Below are positions 45,215 through 54,493 of a DNA stretch of 64,000 nucleotides, in pieces. This DNA is from an uncultured Rothia sp. (GTDB lineage: Bacteria > Actinomycetota > Actinomycetes > Actinomycetales > Micrococcaceae): contig CAMIIP010000001.1 of the NCBI GenBank assembly GCA_946222285.1, positions 186,001-250,000 on the forward strand. The letters are read 5' to 3'. The notes beneath the pieces were generated by a model. It did no database searches and was not told the origin of the DNA. It saw nothing but the letters and a program-made list of their open reading frames with translations. A program made the translations under genes and the position numbers. Within the stretch, counting starts at the first letter, position 1, and each line of letters starts with the position of its first letter.

Positions 45215-46909
45215 CTATGCCTCGTCAATCATTACCTGGTAGGCATCAAGAACCGAATATCCCTGTGCATGCAGGGCGCGAGCAACTTCGACACGATCGT
45301 CTAGCTCTAGGTCTACGCCTGCGACCTCTTGGGCAACCTCGTGACCGCGACCAGCCACGAGCACCGAGTCGTGTGGACCCGCAAGCTCAAAGGCACGGGT
45401 GATAGCTGCGGAGCGGGGGGCGATATTGAGAATCGTGGAGACTCTAGCACCCTGTTTTTGTGCAGATTGCACTCCAGCTTCTACCTCATCACGGATGGGC
45501 GCTGGGGCTTCATCGTGGGGATCATCATCGGTCACCACCACGATATCTGCATAGCGAGCGGCAATATCACCCATGATAGGACGTTTGGTCTGATCCCGCT
45601 CACCGGTAGCACCGAAAACGATAATGACCTTACCGTCTTCTTCTGCCGGTTCCAGCGCCTCAAGAGCTCGCTGAAGAGCATCGGGGTTATGAGCAAAATC
45701 TACAATCGCCGTAGGTTCGGTAGAGATAAGTTGCATGCGACCGGGAACTATCGGGGTCAGGGTTTCTGCTTTGGCAAGTTGCTCGCTCAGCGCGGCAGGA
45801 TTTGGTTCAGTCTCATAAACCATGACGGCGGCCAAAGCCGCATTCGAAACGTTGAAGTCTGCGGGAAGCTGAGTAGAGCTCTGAATCTTAGCTCCGTCGC
45901 CGCGTACCAGGGTAAAAGAATGACCGATACCGGCACGAGTTACTGCAGTAAGTGCCCAGTCCTGCGGAGCAAGATTAGCAGGAAGTTCCTCAAAACCGCT
46001 GCCGTAGCGGGTGAAAAGCTGAGCAACATTCTCTCGCCCCAACGCCTGGCTTGCCTTCTGCGCCATGTGCTCCCCCCATGTATCGTCGACGGTAATCACC
46101 GCGCGGGAAGTGCGTTCAGAGGTAAAAAGCTGAGCTTTGGAATCGCAATAATTTTCCATACTACCGTGCAGATCCAGGTGATCCTGGGTGAGGTTGGTAA
46201 AGCCTGCGATATCGTATTTCACACCGTCTACCCTACGATAATCTAACGCATGAGAAGAAACTTCCATCGCCATTGAGGTAATGCCCTGCTCGCGCATGAG
46301 CGAAATCAGCGAGTGAACGTGAGGAGATTCGGGAGTTGTCAGCTTAGAAGGAATCGCCGCTCCCCCGGCAAGAATTTCGATAGTGCCAATCAAACCGGTA
46401 GTGTGCCCCAGTTGTTGCATGATGGAGTTCACCATATAGGTAGTGGTGGTCTTGCCATTGGTTCCGGTGACAGCAAAAAGCTTGGGCGCTGAAGACCCTT
46501 CAGGCTGCGATCCATAAATTTTTGCAGAAAGAGGACCAACGACAGCGCGCAGATTCTCGCACCGCAACACAGCGATGGGGGTCCGTTCCATCACCAAAAG
46601 TTCAAGGCCAGAAGAGTCGGTCAAAATTGCAGTTGCCCCGGCTTTAACCGCATTAGAGAGAAATTGAGCTCCGTGGGCTTTAGCGCCGGGTAACGCAACG
46701 TACAAATCACCTGCTTGCACCTCCCGCGAATCCATAGTGATGCCTGTAATCGTTCCCTCACCTTGAATTAGTTCAGTGGCAAAGGAACTGTGATTGAGCC
46801 ACGAACATACTTCGCTGGCTTCCATACTCGCCACAGCAGCGGGGCGGAGGGACTGGGCTGTTCCTGCTAACGCAGAACCATCTGTGCTCATAATCTTCTG
46901 TGCTTTCAT
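45215..46909 (-). CDS. murE: UDP-MurNAc-dipeptide--(L-lysine or diaminopimelate) ligase
   Basis: Adds the third residue of the stem peptide. 564 residues: TMDSREVQAGDLYVALPG near 57, ATP site FAVTGTNGKTTTTYMVNSIM near 145, HALDYRRVDGVKYD near 220, FTNLTQDHLDLHG near 235, VDFAHNPDALQRALEAL near 405. The residue-selecting motif reads DDDPHDEAP near 460. Diaminopimelate enzymes have DNPR here, so lysine is the likelier substrate; this is an inference. ATG 46909 is used; ATG 46891, with AGAAG upstream, is also possible. Confidence 0.94.
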   Translation of the reverse strand: MKAQKIMSTDGSALAGTAQSLRPAAVASMEASEVCSWLNHSSFATELIQGEGTITGITMDSREVQAGDLYVALPGAKAHGAQFLSNAVKAGATAILTDSSGLELLVMERTPIAVLRCENLRAVVGPLSAKIYGSQPEGSSAPKLFAVTGTNGKTTTTYMVNSIMQQLGHTTGLIGTIEILAGGAAIPSKLTTPESPHVHSLISLMREQGITSMAMEVSSHALDYRRVDGVKYDIAGFTNLTQDHLDLHGSMENYCDSKAQLFTSERTSRAVITVDDTWGEHMAQKASQALGRENVAQLFTRYGSGFEELPANLAPQDWALTAVTRAGIGHSFTLVRGDGAKIQSSTQLPADFNVSNAALAAVMVYETEPNPAALSEQLAKAETLTPIVPGRMQLISTEPTAIVDFAHNPDALQRALEALEPAEEDGKVIIVFGATGERDQTKRPIMGDIAARYADIVVVTDDDPHDEAPAPIRDEVEAGVQSAQKQGARVSTILNIAPRSAAITRAFELAGPHDSVLVAGRGHEVAQEVAGVDLELDDRVEVARALHAQGYSVLDAYQVMIDEA

Positions 46910-46993
46910 GATTATTTGATTCTATCGCTATCGCTATTGCTGAACTTCACGAGTCCTCAGCGAGATTTGTCATCTCTCCTGAGGGCAAAAGCC

Positions 46994-48841
46994 TTATCCT
47001 TTTTCATCATGACCATCTGCAAATTTTGAAATCTTGACAGGCTCAGTAGTTGAGTATGGGACTTTATAAGTGTGCAACACCTTTTCCATAATTTTAGAGA
47101 ACTGTTGAGCGCCACCGGCAAGCCCCACATTAGAAGCGTTGGACTTGGGTCGGTGAATTGTTACCGACACCATATATTGGGGATTCTCAATAGGCGCAAC
47201 TCCATAGAAAGAGGTGGTGTAGCCGTCATATCCTGCCTGAGTTTCGCTAGCCGCTTCGGCAGTACCGGTTTTCCCACCGGTTCGGTATCCGGAAATTTTT
47301 GCCTGCGTAGCATTCTGAATCACCACGTTTTCCATTAAGGAAAGCGTTTTGCGCGCGGTGTCTTCTGACATCAACCGCTTCCCTTCCTCTACCGGAACAA
47401 CGTGTTCGGTCCCGTCTGGATCTATCACAGCATCTACAATGCGAGGTTTATGATAAACACCAAGATTGCCCACTGACTGAAAAACCAATGAAGTTTGCAG
47501 AGGAGTTTGGGCGATACCCTGACCGAAAAGAACGGTATATTGTTGACGATCATCCCAGTCTTTATAGTCAGCAATAAGCCCCTGGCTTTCGCCGGTTAAC
47601 TCAATTCCGGTCAGCTCTCCCATACCGTACTTTTTGAGCCAGTTATAGCGCTGTTCTTTAGTCAGTTTTTTACCGGCCAATACGGTACCAGTATTCATTG
47701 AATCGGTGATGATGCCTGAGAAAGTACGTTTTTGTGCCGGATGAGAAAAAGCATCATTAATAGTTTGTCCGTCAATAACTAGTTCTGCGGGCACATCGAA
47801 CTCTGTGGTGGGTTCTACTTCCGCGTCTTCGATCACAGCGGTAGAGGTCAGAATTTTTTCTGTGGATCCCGGTTCCACCGCTTGCGAGATGGCGCGTGGA
47901 TTCATATCCTCAACCTCAAATTTTTCTGAGCCAGGATCCATCGTATGAGAATCTGCCAGAGCAATTAACGAGGCATCGGAGACTCGCATGACGACGACAG
48001 TGCCCCACTTCGCTTCTAAATCTTTCACACGCTGGGCAATAATTTGCTGCGCATAATATTGAATATCTTGATTGATGGTGAGCCTAATGCTTTGACCATC
48101 TTGAGACTTTTGAGTTTGTTCATCACCCACGGGGATACGAATTCCATCGGCAGAAATCTCAAAAATCCGCTCGCCGTCTTTACCTTTAAGGGCTTCATCA
48201 TAGACACGCTCAATGCCATTGGAATAGTTAGTCAATTCCGTATCATCCGAACCTTCAACTGGAGCTTCAACCATACTGAATCGCCCAACAATTGAACCGC
48301 CTACTGAACCATTGGGATACATACGTTCAGATTTGACCTCACCATAGATAAAGGGCGCACCCAAATCCATAATTCGGTTATAAATCTCGGGAGTGACATT
48401 TTCTTTGATGACTTTGTACTTATTAATACCATCAAGTGCAGCTTTAACTTCAGAGTCTTTCATGTTCAAAATGTCTGCAAGCTGATAGACCAACTGAGTA
48501 GGGGTTACCTCTTCAGTATCTTGGGTATTCTCGCTCTTATATCGTTTATAAGGAGCCACTGCACTCTGATCAACCGTAATGTTATACCGCTGAACGGAAC
48601 GAGCAAGAACAGTATTGTTAATATCCAAAATTTGCCCGCGAAGCGCAGGAATAATCTGGGTACGGGTTCTTGATTGCTGAGATTGAGCAGCGATTCCTCG
48701 TGGATCAAGACCTTGCAAATATAGGAGACGAGTACTCAATATACCCAGCCCGCCTACGGCAAAGGCACCCGCCACAAAACCACGACGTCCAATATGGCGC
48801 GGTTCTCCGGGTTGCAATCCTTCTGATTTGCGAGGTGTCAC
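46994..48841 (-). CDS. ftsI: Septal transpeptidase FtsI (class B penicillin-binding protein)
   Basis: Cross-links septal peptidoglycan together with FtsW. 615 residues: basic cytoplasmic tail, signal-anchor helix about 22-45, dimerisation domain with IIPALRGQILDINNTVLA near 68, then the transpeptidase domain. The three active-site motifs are STEK in EPGSTEKI (SxxK, near 330), SMN in DSMNTGTV (SxN, near 383) and KTG in TGGKTGTAE (near 522). No PASTA domains are present. There are 84 bp to murE on its 3' side. Confidence 0.95.
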   Translation of the reverse strand: MTPRKSEGLQPGEPRHIGRRGFVAGAFAVGGLGILSTRLLYLQGLDPRGIAAQSQQSRTRTQIIPALRGQILDINNTVLARSVQRYNITVDQSAVAPYKRYKSENTQDTEEVTPTQLVYQLADILNMKDSEVKAALDGINKYKVIKENVTPEIYNRIMDLGAPFIYGEVKSERMYPNGSVGGSIVGRFSMVEAPVEGSDDTELTNYSNGIERVYDEALKGKDGERIFEISADGIRIPVGDEQTQKSQDGQSIRLTINQDIQYYAQQIIAQRVKDLEAKWGTVVVMRVSDASLIALADSHTMDPGSEKFEVEDMNPRAISQAVEPGSTEKILTSTAVIEDAEVEPTTEFDVPAELVIDGQTINDAFSHPAQKRTFSGIITDSMNTGTVLAGKKLTKEQRYNWLKKYGMGELTGIELTGESQGLIADYKDWDDRQQYTVLFGQGIAQTPLQTSLVFQSVGNLGVYHKPRIVDAVIDPDGTEHVVPVEEGKRLMSEDTARKTLSLMENVVIQNATQAKISGYRTGGKTGTAEAASETQAGYDGYTTSFYGVAPIENPQYMVSVTIHRPKSNASNVGLAGGAQQFSKIMEKVLHTYKVPYSTTEPVKISKFADGHDEKG

Positions 48842-48886
48842 AGGCTTCCTTTCCTCGATAACTCACTCTCACTGTAGCCGTATTTA

Positions 48887-48920
48887 ACGATGCTCGGAAA
48901 ACTAAGTTTCCGAGCATCGT
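48887..48920 (-). terminator. Perfect hairpin between the ftsL-like gene and ftsI
   Basis: Perfect 14-bp arms (48887-48900 and 48907-48920) with a 6-nt loop, 24 bases past the stop of the ftsL-like gene. No T run follows on the minus strand, so it may attenuate or stabilise rather than stop transcription into ftsI. Confidence 0.5.
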
Positions 48921-48943
48921 CGTATATTTTTACACCACAGTTT

Positions 48944-49627
48944 TTATCGGGAGGAAGGGGAAGCAGAATGTTGTTTTTCAGCTTTCTTGCGCTCTTCTTC
49001 TACTTTCTTGCGCTCTTCTTCTGCTTTTCTCTCTTCTTCAGCCTTAGCTTTAGCTTCAGCTTCCTCTTTCTTCCTTTGTTCTTCAGCGCGTTTACTAGCC
49101 GTTGCATAAGCCTCAGTATCGTAGAGCACAGGAGGAGCAATCAGATTATCTTGATGGCTGGCATCACCTGAATTATCCGCAGAGGGCACGACAGGAGCCG
49201 GAGTGCCCGAAACCACACCGCTTTGAAGATCAATAGTCGCCTGAGACTGAGCTGCAATCATTCCCAGCTGAGAGGCGCGGATCGAGAGATCCTGAGGAGC
49301 CTGATAATAAGCAATTTCTTGTTCCATCGCTTCGTTTTGCTGAGTCAAGGAAAGTTCCTGGGTACGCAAATCAACCAGGTCATATTGTCTGGATGCCGTT
49401 AAAATATTAGTGAGCAACACTAGCACCAAAATCAACGGAATAGACGCAAAAAGCAACACCGTCAACGTACGGCGGGTACGCGGAGTCGCCTGAGGCACCA
49501 AAGCCTTAGGGGAATGATTTTGTGGCGATTTTTTTCGATTGCTCGTTGTGATTGGTTCATTCACAACGCTCAGATGACGCTTCTTTATTTCTCCGGCGCT
49601 GCCGGGGGACTGCGGCTCGGCACTCAT
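48944..49627 (-). CDS. ftsL: FtsL-like septum formation protein with charged tail
   Basis: Occupies the ftsL position between rsmH and ftsI and has the right topology: about 52 cytoplasmic residues, one membrane helix (about 53-75, [20 protein letters not shown]), then a short coiled coil ([22 protein letters not shown], residues about 85-106) and [11 protein letters not shown]. FtsL proteins are poorly conserved, so the call rests on position and layout. At 227 residues it is about twice normal: from about 180 it is almost entirely Lys, Glu, Ala and Arg in repeats such as EEERKKAE, partly encoded by tandem 21-bp units. It overlaps rsmH by four bases. Confidence 0.8.
   Translation of the reverse strand: MSAEPQSPGSAGEIKKRHLSVVNEPITTSNRKKSPQNHSPKALVPQATPRTRRTLTVLLFASIPLILVLVLLTNILTASRQYDLVDLRTQELSLTQQNEAMEQEIAYYQAPQDLSIRASQLGMIAAQSQATIDLQSGVVSGTPAPVVPSADNSGDASHQDNLIAPPVLYDTEAYATASKRAEEQRKKEEAEAKAKAEEERKAEEERKKVEEERKKAEKQHSASPSSR
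48983..49024 (-). repeat. Tandem 21-bp repeat in the ftsL-like gene
   Basis: Units 48983-49003 and 49004-49024 differ at one base and encode the repeated K(V/A)EEERK segment of the charged tail. The length is a multiple of three, so copy-number change would keep the frame. Confidence 0.8.
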
Positions 49628-50625
49628 ATTGAAACCTTTACATTTTTAATCTTTTCTGCAGCGCGTAACTTAGCACTAGCAGCACGGGGGTTTTCGTCAA
49701 TTTCTAGCTCTGTTGGAGGCTCAGCTCCACGAGTAATTATCTTCAATTCGGGCTTATGCTCTTCAAGCTCTACGGGGAAACCCTTGGGGGCACTTGAACG
49801 CGCTTTTTCAGCCATAGCCCTTTTAACCACTTTGTCTTCCAAGCTGTGATAGCTCATAGCAACTAAACGCCCACCAAGATTAAGTGACCGGATAGCTGCG
49901 GGAACCGCTCTCTCCAAAGCTTCAAGCTCATGATTAACTTCAATGCGGAGAGCCTGAAAAGTACGCTTAGCAGGATGCCCCCCCCTACGTTGAGCCCCTA
50001 CAGGAACTACTTTTTGAATGAGTGAGACAAGCTCACCGGTAGTTCTCACATCAGATTCAGCACGCTGCTGCACAATCGCCTGAGCGATACGAGAGGCAAA
50101 TTTTTCTTCACCGTAAACTCGCAGGATTCTTCGCAGCTCTTGCTCGTCATACTCATTGACTGCGGTAGCGGCAGTTAACTCGTCTGTAGCATCCATTCGC
50201 ATATCCAATGGCGCATCATAAGAATACGCAAAACCACGTTCACGTTCATCTAATTGCATGGAAGATACTCCAAGATCAAGCAAAACACCATCAACTCCGG
50301 AGAAATTTTGATCTTCGAGGATTTGCTCAATCTCGTCATAGACAGCATGAACGGGAATAAAACGATCGCCAAAACGGGCAAGCCTCTCCCCCGCCATCTG
50401 ATGAGCCATGAGATCACGATCGATACCGATAACAGTGAGCTCAGGAAACCGATCTAACATAGCTTCAGAGTGCCCGCCCATACCCAAAGTACCGTCGATA
50501 ACCACAGCATCAGACTTATTCAGCGCAGGGGCAAGTAGCTCTAGGCAACGGTTTAACATGACAGGTACATGCCTATCTTGCGCACGCTTACCCGAAACAG
50601 CTGGGGTTTTGCCGTTTTCGGCCAC
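49624..50625 (-). CDS. rsmH: 16S rRNA (cytosine1402-N4)-methyltransferase
   Basis: Methylates C1402 at the ribosomal P site using S-adenosylmethionine. The 333-residue protein has [15 protein letters not shown] at its start, the SAM loop [16 protein letters not shown] near 42, [13 protein letters not shown] near 65, [20 protein letters not shown] near 110, [17 protein letters not shown] near 218 and [15 protein letters not shown] near 253. It is the second gene of the mraZ-led cluster. Confidence 0.96.
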   Translation of the reverse strand: MAENGKTPAVSGKRAQDRHVPVMLNRCLELLAPALNKSDAVVIDGTLGMGGHSEAMLDRFPELTVIGIDRDLMAHQMAGERLARFGDRFIPVHAVYDEIEQILEDQNFSGVDGVLLDLGVSSMQLDERERGFAYSYDAPLDMRMDATDELTAATAVNEYDEQELRRILRVYGEEKFASRIAQAIVQQRAESDVRTTGELVSLIQKVVPVGAQRRGGHPAKRTFQALRIEVNHELEALERAVPAAIRSLNLGGRLVAMSYHSLEDKVVKRAMAEKARSSAPKGFPVELEEHKPELKIITRGAEPPTELEIDENPRAASAKLRAAEKIKNVKVSI

Positions 50626-50682
50626 TTTTGCTCCTCTAACTTGTCATCAGCTAGTGCGTTCTTTGAAGGCGGTTGCCTCGTT

Positions 50683-51117
50683 TTAAAGAAAAAGCCCTGG
50701 TATGACTTCTTCATCAGTTTCTGCGAACTGACTTTCTTGCTCAATAAGGTAGGTGTTCCATACCGATGAATCCCAAATCTCGGCACGGGAACCTGCCCCA
50801 ATCACGGTCAGCTCTTTACTAAGTCCGGCATATTCTCTCAGCGTTTGAGGAATAGTCACGCGACCCTGTTTATCGGGCTTTTCATTAGAAGCACCCGAGA
50901 GAAAAACTCGAATATAGTCCCTTGCTTGCTTGGAGGAAATTGGGGCGGAACTCATTTGCTGATATATTCGCTCAAATTCTGGGACCGAGAACACATAAAG
51001 GCACCGTTCTTGCCCCCTGGTTAGCACCAAACCTTCAGCAAGCTCATCCCTGAACTTTGCCGGTAAAATAATGCGTCCTTTTTCATCTAATCGGGGCGTG
51101 TGAGTTCCTAAAAACAT
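50683..51117 (-). CDS. mraZ: MraZ transcriptional regulator of the dcw cluster
   Basis: DNA-binding repressor of the division and cell-wall operon. From ATG 51117 the product has the standard 144 residues and two AbrB-like halves: [18 protein letters not shown] near 9 and [18 protein letters not shown] near 82. A longer in-frame reading up to 51225 would run across its own operator boxes and is rejected. Three GTGGRG boxes lie about 70-95 bp upstream, so autoregulation is likely. Confidence 0.95.
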   Translation of the reverse strand: MFLGTHTPRLDEKGRIILPAKFRDELAEGLVLTRGQERCLYVFSVPEFERIYQQMSSAPISSKQARDYIRVFLSGASNEKPDKQGRVTIPQTLREYAGLSKELTVIGAGSRAEIWDSSVWNTYLIEQESQFAETDEEVIPGLFL

Positions 51118-51187
51118 CACATTCACCCCGGTTTCTGAACGATTTTTTACGAGCAAACAAAAACTACATGCTTGTCGTTCTATTTTC

Positions 51188-51213
51188 CTCCACTTTACTC
51201 CACAATGCCCCAC
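51188..51213 (-). promoter_or_regulatory. MraZ operator: three GTGGRG boxes
   Basis: On the minus strand GTGGGG (51213-51208), GTGGAG (51203-51198) and GTGGAG (51193-51188) repeat exactly every 10 bp. One helical turn between G-rich boxes upstream of mraZ is the known MraZ binding pattern. Confidence 0.85.
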
Positions 51214-51334
51214 ATGCAATGACAAGAGGCTTCTATGGGGGCATTTTCAGGGTTTTCACATGAAAATTTTCCGATTTACATATTTCTGCTTGTAAAGCTA
51301 CACATGACAAGAGGCATTGCACAGTATTTGCACA

Positions 51335-51380
51335 CCAAAAAACCGGTGCACAAGAGGCATTTCGCTCTTGTGCACCGGTT
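51335..51380 (-). terminator. Rho-independent terminator after the DUF3040 gene
   Basis: Perfect 16-bp arms (51341-51356, 51365-51380) with an 8-nt loop; on the minus strand the stem is followed by a T6 run (two of the six T's pair in the stem). It separates the DUF3040 gene from the mraZ promoter region. Confidence 0.9.
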
Positions 51381-51394
51381 GAAAATCTAGGCTT

Positions 51395-51811
51395 TTACAA
51401 AGACCCGCTCTGGCGATTATCCCAACGATCTTCTAGCCCCTTCATGAAGCCACTGTTCGCTCCAGCCGATCGAGGCTTAGGGGGAGAAGTTACTTTCTGT
51501 GTTCCTTCAGCTGTGCTCATCTTTGGCTTAGTGGTTGCCCAATAAACCCCTGCTGCAGCAATCAGGAATCCCAACACTCCTACCGCGATGAGTTTCAATG
51601 AAACTCCGAGAATAATCACTGCAAGCCCTATCAGGACGCCGACTACACCCACCACAATATTGCGTACCGAAAACTGGACACCAGAAAAAGATGAACCTGC
51701 AAGACGGTTTGCTGAATCATCACTTACAGAACTGGCAAAGCTCGGATCACTTTCACGCAAATCGCGTTCAAGCTGCTCAAACAGTTTTTGTTCATGATCC
51801 GAAAGAGCCAC
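51395..51811 (-). CDS. DUF3040 membrane protein
   Basis: A 138-residue protein starting VALSDHEQKLFEQLERDLRE, the hallmark of DUF3040 proteins found upstream of mraZ in actinobacteria. Two adjacent hydrophobic segments (about 60-82 and 84-104) form a membrane hairpin; the tail is basic and Pro/Ser-rich. Function unknown; position suggests a link to envelope or division. I start at GTG 51811 behind GAGGTG; the frame extends further upstream to 51925 but that part has no family similarity. Confidence 0.88.
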   Translation of the reverse strand: MALSDHEQKLFEQLERDLRESDPSFASSVSDDSANRLAGSSFSGVQFSVRNIVVGVVGVLIGLAVIILGVSLKLIAVGVLGFLIAAAGVYWATTKPKMSTAEGTQKVTSPPKPRSAGANSGFMKGLEDRWDNRQSGSL

Positions 51812-51941
51812 GGTTACACCTCGATGAAAGATATAGATAAGTAGATTAGAAGTGCTTCCCATAATACAGATGTTCCCCGACGATAGCCATGAGATACAGG
51901 GAGTATTACGACCAGAGTGCTCCACTGTATCGCTTCAGTAT

Positions 51942-53192
51942 TCATCCCCGATCCTGCTGAGCATTCAGAAGCTTAGCCGGCAACAACCCACTAGTCCCAA
52001 AACGACTCTGTATATCATCCATGGTGCTCTCTACCGCGTACCAGTCAGCCGAAACTTGATTCTTCGCTGTAGAGAAATCATCGGCAAATAAAGATTCTTG
52101 AAAACCAGAGGAGCGACTATCAAGCTTCTCTGCCCGCACCCCAAGAAGCCGAATAGCGCGCGGAACAATCGAGGTGCCGTCCTTGTCTTGCTCTACAATT
52201 CCCAACTCATCAATTCGTTCCATCACAGCGCGATAAATTTTTTGCCCCGAGTCGGTAGGGGTTTTCAGAAGGCAAGATCTGTTCAAAGTCTCAAAACCCT
52301 CATATCGTATTTTAAGGCTCAAACTTTGAGCGTATTTATCCGCAGAGCGCAATCTCCGTGCCACCGCCATAGAAATCTTAAAAAGCTCGCGAGTAATTTC
52401 ATCGACCTCGTAGGTATCTCGCGTAAAAGTATGCTCGGCACCCATTGATTTTTCTTCTCGCTCAGTAACAACGGGTCTACCATCTCTACCCCTACAAATA
52501 TTGAACAGATGAGCCCCCAACGATGTTCCAAATCGTTGCTGTAGAAAATGAATGTCATAAGAGCGCAACTGAGCAACGGTATAAATTCCCATACCTTCAA
52601 TACTTGTTGCCGTTTTAGGACCAACGCCCCAAAGCTTTCCAACACGCAATGGATCCAAAAATTCCTGAACCCGTTGGGGTGGAATCACCCACAGCCCATT
52701 GGGTTTACTACCAGAGGATGCCATCTTGGCAATAAATTTATTACCAGCTATTCCTGCGGAACAGGGTAGCTCAAGCTCAGTTTGAATTTTCTGCCTCACA
52801 TGTTGAGCAGTTGCGACCGGGTCTCCCAGTCTTTTAATTGTAGGAGTGAGATCAACAAAAGCTTCATCCACACTCACCTGTTCTACCCGATCGGTCAGTT
52901 CATGAAGGATTTCCATTACCCGCACTGAGTACTCACGATAGGGAGCAGAAGGCTCAATAAGAGTAGCACCGGGGCAAGCACGTTTAGCCTGAGCCAAAGG
53001 CATCGCTGAATGCACCCCGTAAGCTCTAGCCTCATAAGAGGCAGAGAGAACCACCGAGCGTTCAGATTCTCGCGCCACAATTATTTTTTGTCCGCGCAAA
53101 TCTGGGTGCTTAAGGAGCTCGACATTCACAAAGAAAGCATCCATATCTAGGTGCATAATGACGCGTTTTTTAGAAGTTTTTTCAACCATCAT
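51942..53192 (-). CDS. dinB: DNA polymerase IV (Y family)
   Basis: Error-prone translesion polymerase. About 416 residues: MHLDMDAFFVNVELLKHP with the first catalytic Asp, VLSASYEARAYGVHSAMPLA, VEQVSVDEAFVDLTPT with the Asp-Glu pair near 105, KFIAKMASSGSKPNGLWVI near 150, a helix-hairpin-helix near 190 (LWGVGPKTATSIEGMGI) and a little-finger domain ending near 360; the last residues do not show a clear beta-clamp motif. Start ATG 53192 or 53189, behind GGGGTG. It has a strong promoter overlapped by a 30-bp palindrome. Confidence 0.94.
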   Translation of the reverse strand: MMVEKTSKKRVIMHLDMDAFFVNVELLKHPDLRGQKIIVARESERSVVLSASYEARAYGVHSAMPLAQAKRACPGATLIEPSAPYREYSVRVMEILHELTDRVEQVSVDEAFVDLTPTIKRLGDPVATAQHVRQKIQTELELPCSAGIAGNKFIAKMASSGSKPNGLWVIPPQRVQEFLDPLRVGKLWGVGPKTATSIEGMGIYTVAQLRSYDIHFLQQRFGTSLGAHLFNICRGRDGRPVVTEREEKSMGAEHTFTRDTYEVDEITRELFKISMAVARRLRSADKYAQSLSLKIRYEGFETLNRSCLLKTPTDSGQKIYRAVMERIDELGIVEQDKDGTSIVPRAIRLLGVRAEKLDSRSSGFQESLFADDFSTAKNQVSADWYAVESTMDDIQSRFGTSGLLPAKLLNAQQDRG

Positions 53193-53202
53193 ATACACCC
53201 CA

Positions 53203-53232
53203 ATTATAATCGAATATATATTCGATTATAAT
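53203..53232. promoter_or_regulatory. 30-bp perfect palindrome, LexA-like operator of dinB
   Basis: All 30 bases are perfectly self-complementary. The core TCGAATATATATTCGA resembles the actinobacterial LexA (SOS) box TCGAAC-N4-GTTCGA with one change per half-site. It covers the dinB -10 box and the expected transcription start, the position of a repressor site. Another repressor could equally own it. Confidence 0.6.
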
Positions 53233-53253
53233 CTGAAGAGCTGGCTCTGCCAA
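53225..53253 (-). promoter_or_regulatory. Promoter of dinB
   Basis: On the minus strand TTGGCA (53253-53248) and TATAAT (53230-53225) are exactly 17 bp apart, close to the vegetative sigma consensus. Transcription would begin near 53218, inside the palindrome, leaving a leader of about 25 bases with GGGGTG as ribosome site. Confidence 0.75.
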
Positions 53254-53270
53254 CACCCACATCTTCAAAG

Positions 53271-53299
53271 TTGAATCACCTTAATAGTCAAAATATTCT
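53271..53299 (+). promoter_or_regulatory. Probable promoter of the polyprenyl synthase gene
   Basis: TTGAAT (53271-53276) and TATTCT (53294-53299) with 17-bp spacing lie about 60 bp before the ATG at 53361. This makes it unlikely that the TTG at 53271 is a translation start. Confidence 0.5.
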
Positions 53300-53360
53300 C
53301 TCTCCCCTAAGCTTGAAGAAGACCGCTCCTCAGAATACTCAGACTAGCGAAAGGTCGTGC

Positions 53361-54476
53361 ATGAGCACCCCGCAGATTTTAGACAGCGTACGCAACGAAG
53401 AGAAGCATTTTCTTGCCTCGCTCGACCTATACCTGAGTGATTTTTTTCTACGACAAGAAACCATCCTCACCAAGATCTCCTCCGAAGCACTACCACTGCT
53501 CAACGCCATCCGTGATCTTTCCAGCGGTGGCAAACGTTTACGAGCTTTACTAGCCTACTGGGGGTGGCGAGTTGCCGGCGGAAAGCCCAACGCACGAGAA
53601 ATTATTGCTGCGGGAGCCGCCATAGAACTTTTTCAAAGTGCCGCTCTTATTCACGATGACATCATTGATCGCTCCGACACACGCCGCGGCGAACCTTCTA
53701 CCCATCGTCGGTTTCAGCACATGCACCACGAAAGTTCCTGGCGTACAGGAAGCGAATCTTTTGGTATATCTAGCGCCATTATCGCCGGTGACCTCTGCCT
53801 TACCTGGTGCGAGCAAGTTTTCAGCTCGATAGGCGTTGCAGCCGGTGGAGACACCGAAGCCCGAACCATTTTTGATCTCATGCGCACGGAGGTCATGGCA
53901 GGTCAGTACCTTGATATTCTCGGTGAAGTAGTAGCTACCGAAAATAATTCTCAGGCTACATCTCGCAGTCGCAACGTGCTCCGTTTCAAATCAGCCAAAT
54001 ACTCCTGCGAACACCCCCTCGTTCTAGGAGCTGCACTAGCGCAAAAGGTTCTGTCTACAGAAAACGACTCCCTGCTAGTTTCCCTCCGCCAATTCGGTTT
54101 ACCTCTGGGAGAAGCATTTCAGATGCGTGACGACGTTCTGGGAGTCTTCGGTGAAAGCTCAGTAACCGGTAAACCCGCAGGAGACGATCTTCGAGAAGGC
54201 AAACGAACTCTTCTTATCGCACTGACTCAGCAGGGAGCACCCCCCCAGGAATGGGAACTACTTGATACCCTCCTCGGCCAGCAAAATCTTACAGAAGAGC
54301 AAATTAAACATCTGCAACAAATCATTGAAAAATCAGGCGCACTTGCAAAACTAGAACAAGAAATTAGAGAAACCGGACAAACAGTTTCTGAAACCTTGCT
54401 CTCGATGTCTCTTGAAGAAGTTCATAGAGAAGCCCTGTCGAACATTGCCTCTCGTCTGTTGCACCGAGCGTCATAA
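53361..54476 (+). CDS. Trans-isoprenyl diphosphate synthase
   Basis: Condenses isopentenyl diphosphate onto an allylic primer, giving C15-C20 or longer chains for menaquinone, carotenoids or polyprenyl carriers. 371 residues: LSSGGKRLRALLAY near 53, the first Asp-rich motif LIHDDIIDRSDTRRGEPSTH near 95, then QAQ-poor middle part with MAGQYLDILGE near 180, and the second motif FQMRDDVLGVFG near 255. Chain length cannot be deduced with confidence. I use ATG 53361 behind AAAGG; codons upstream overlap the promoter. Confidence 0.92.
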   Translation: MSTPQILDSVRNEEKHFLASLDLYLSDFFLRQETILTKISSEALPLLNAIRDLSSGGKRLRALLAYWGWRVAGGKPNAREIIAAGAAIELFQSAALIHDDIIDRSDTRRGEPSTHRRFQHMHHESSWRTGSESFGISSAIIAGDLCLTWCEQVFSSIGVAAGGDTEARTIFDLMRTEVMAGQYLDILGEVVATENNSQATSRSRNVLRFKSAKYSCEHPLVLGAALAQKVLSTENDSLLVSLRQFGLPLGEAFQMRDDVLGVFGESSVTGKPAGDDLREGKRTLLIALTQQGAPPQEWELLDTLLGQQNLTEEQIKHLQQIIEKSGALAKLEQEIRETGQTVSETLLSMSLEEVHREALSNIASRLLHRAS

Positions 54477-54493
54477 AGCGTTTTTCCAAAACT

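Noticed and set aside
45329..46246. 305-codon plus-strand frame antisense to murE
   Set aside because: It mirrors the codons of a clearly real gene, and has low-complexity His/Ser/Arg content and no motif.
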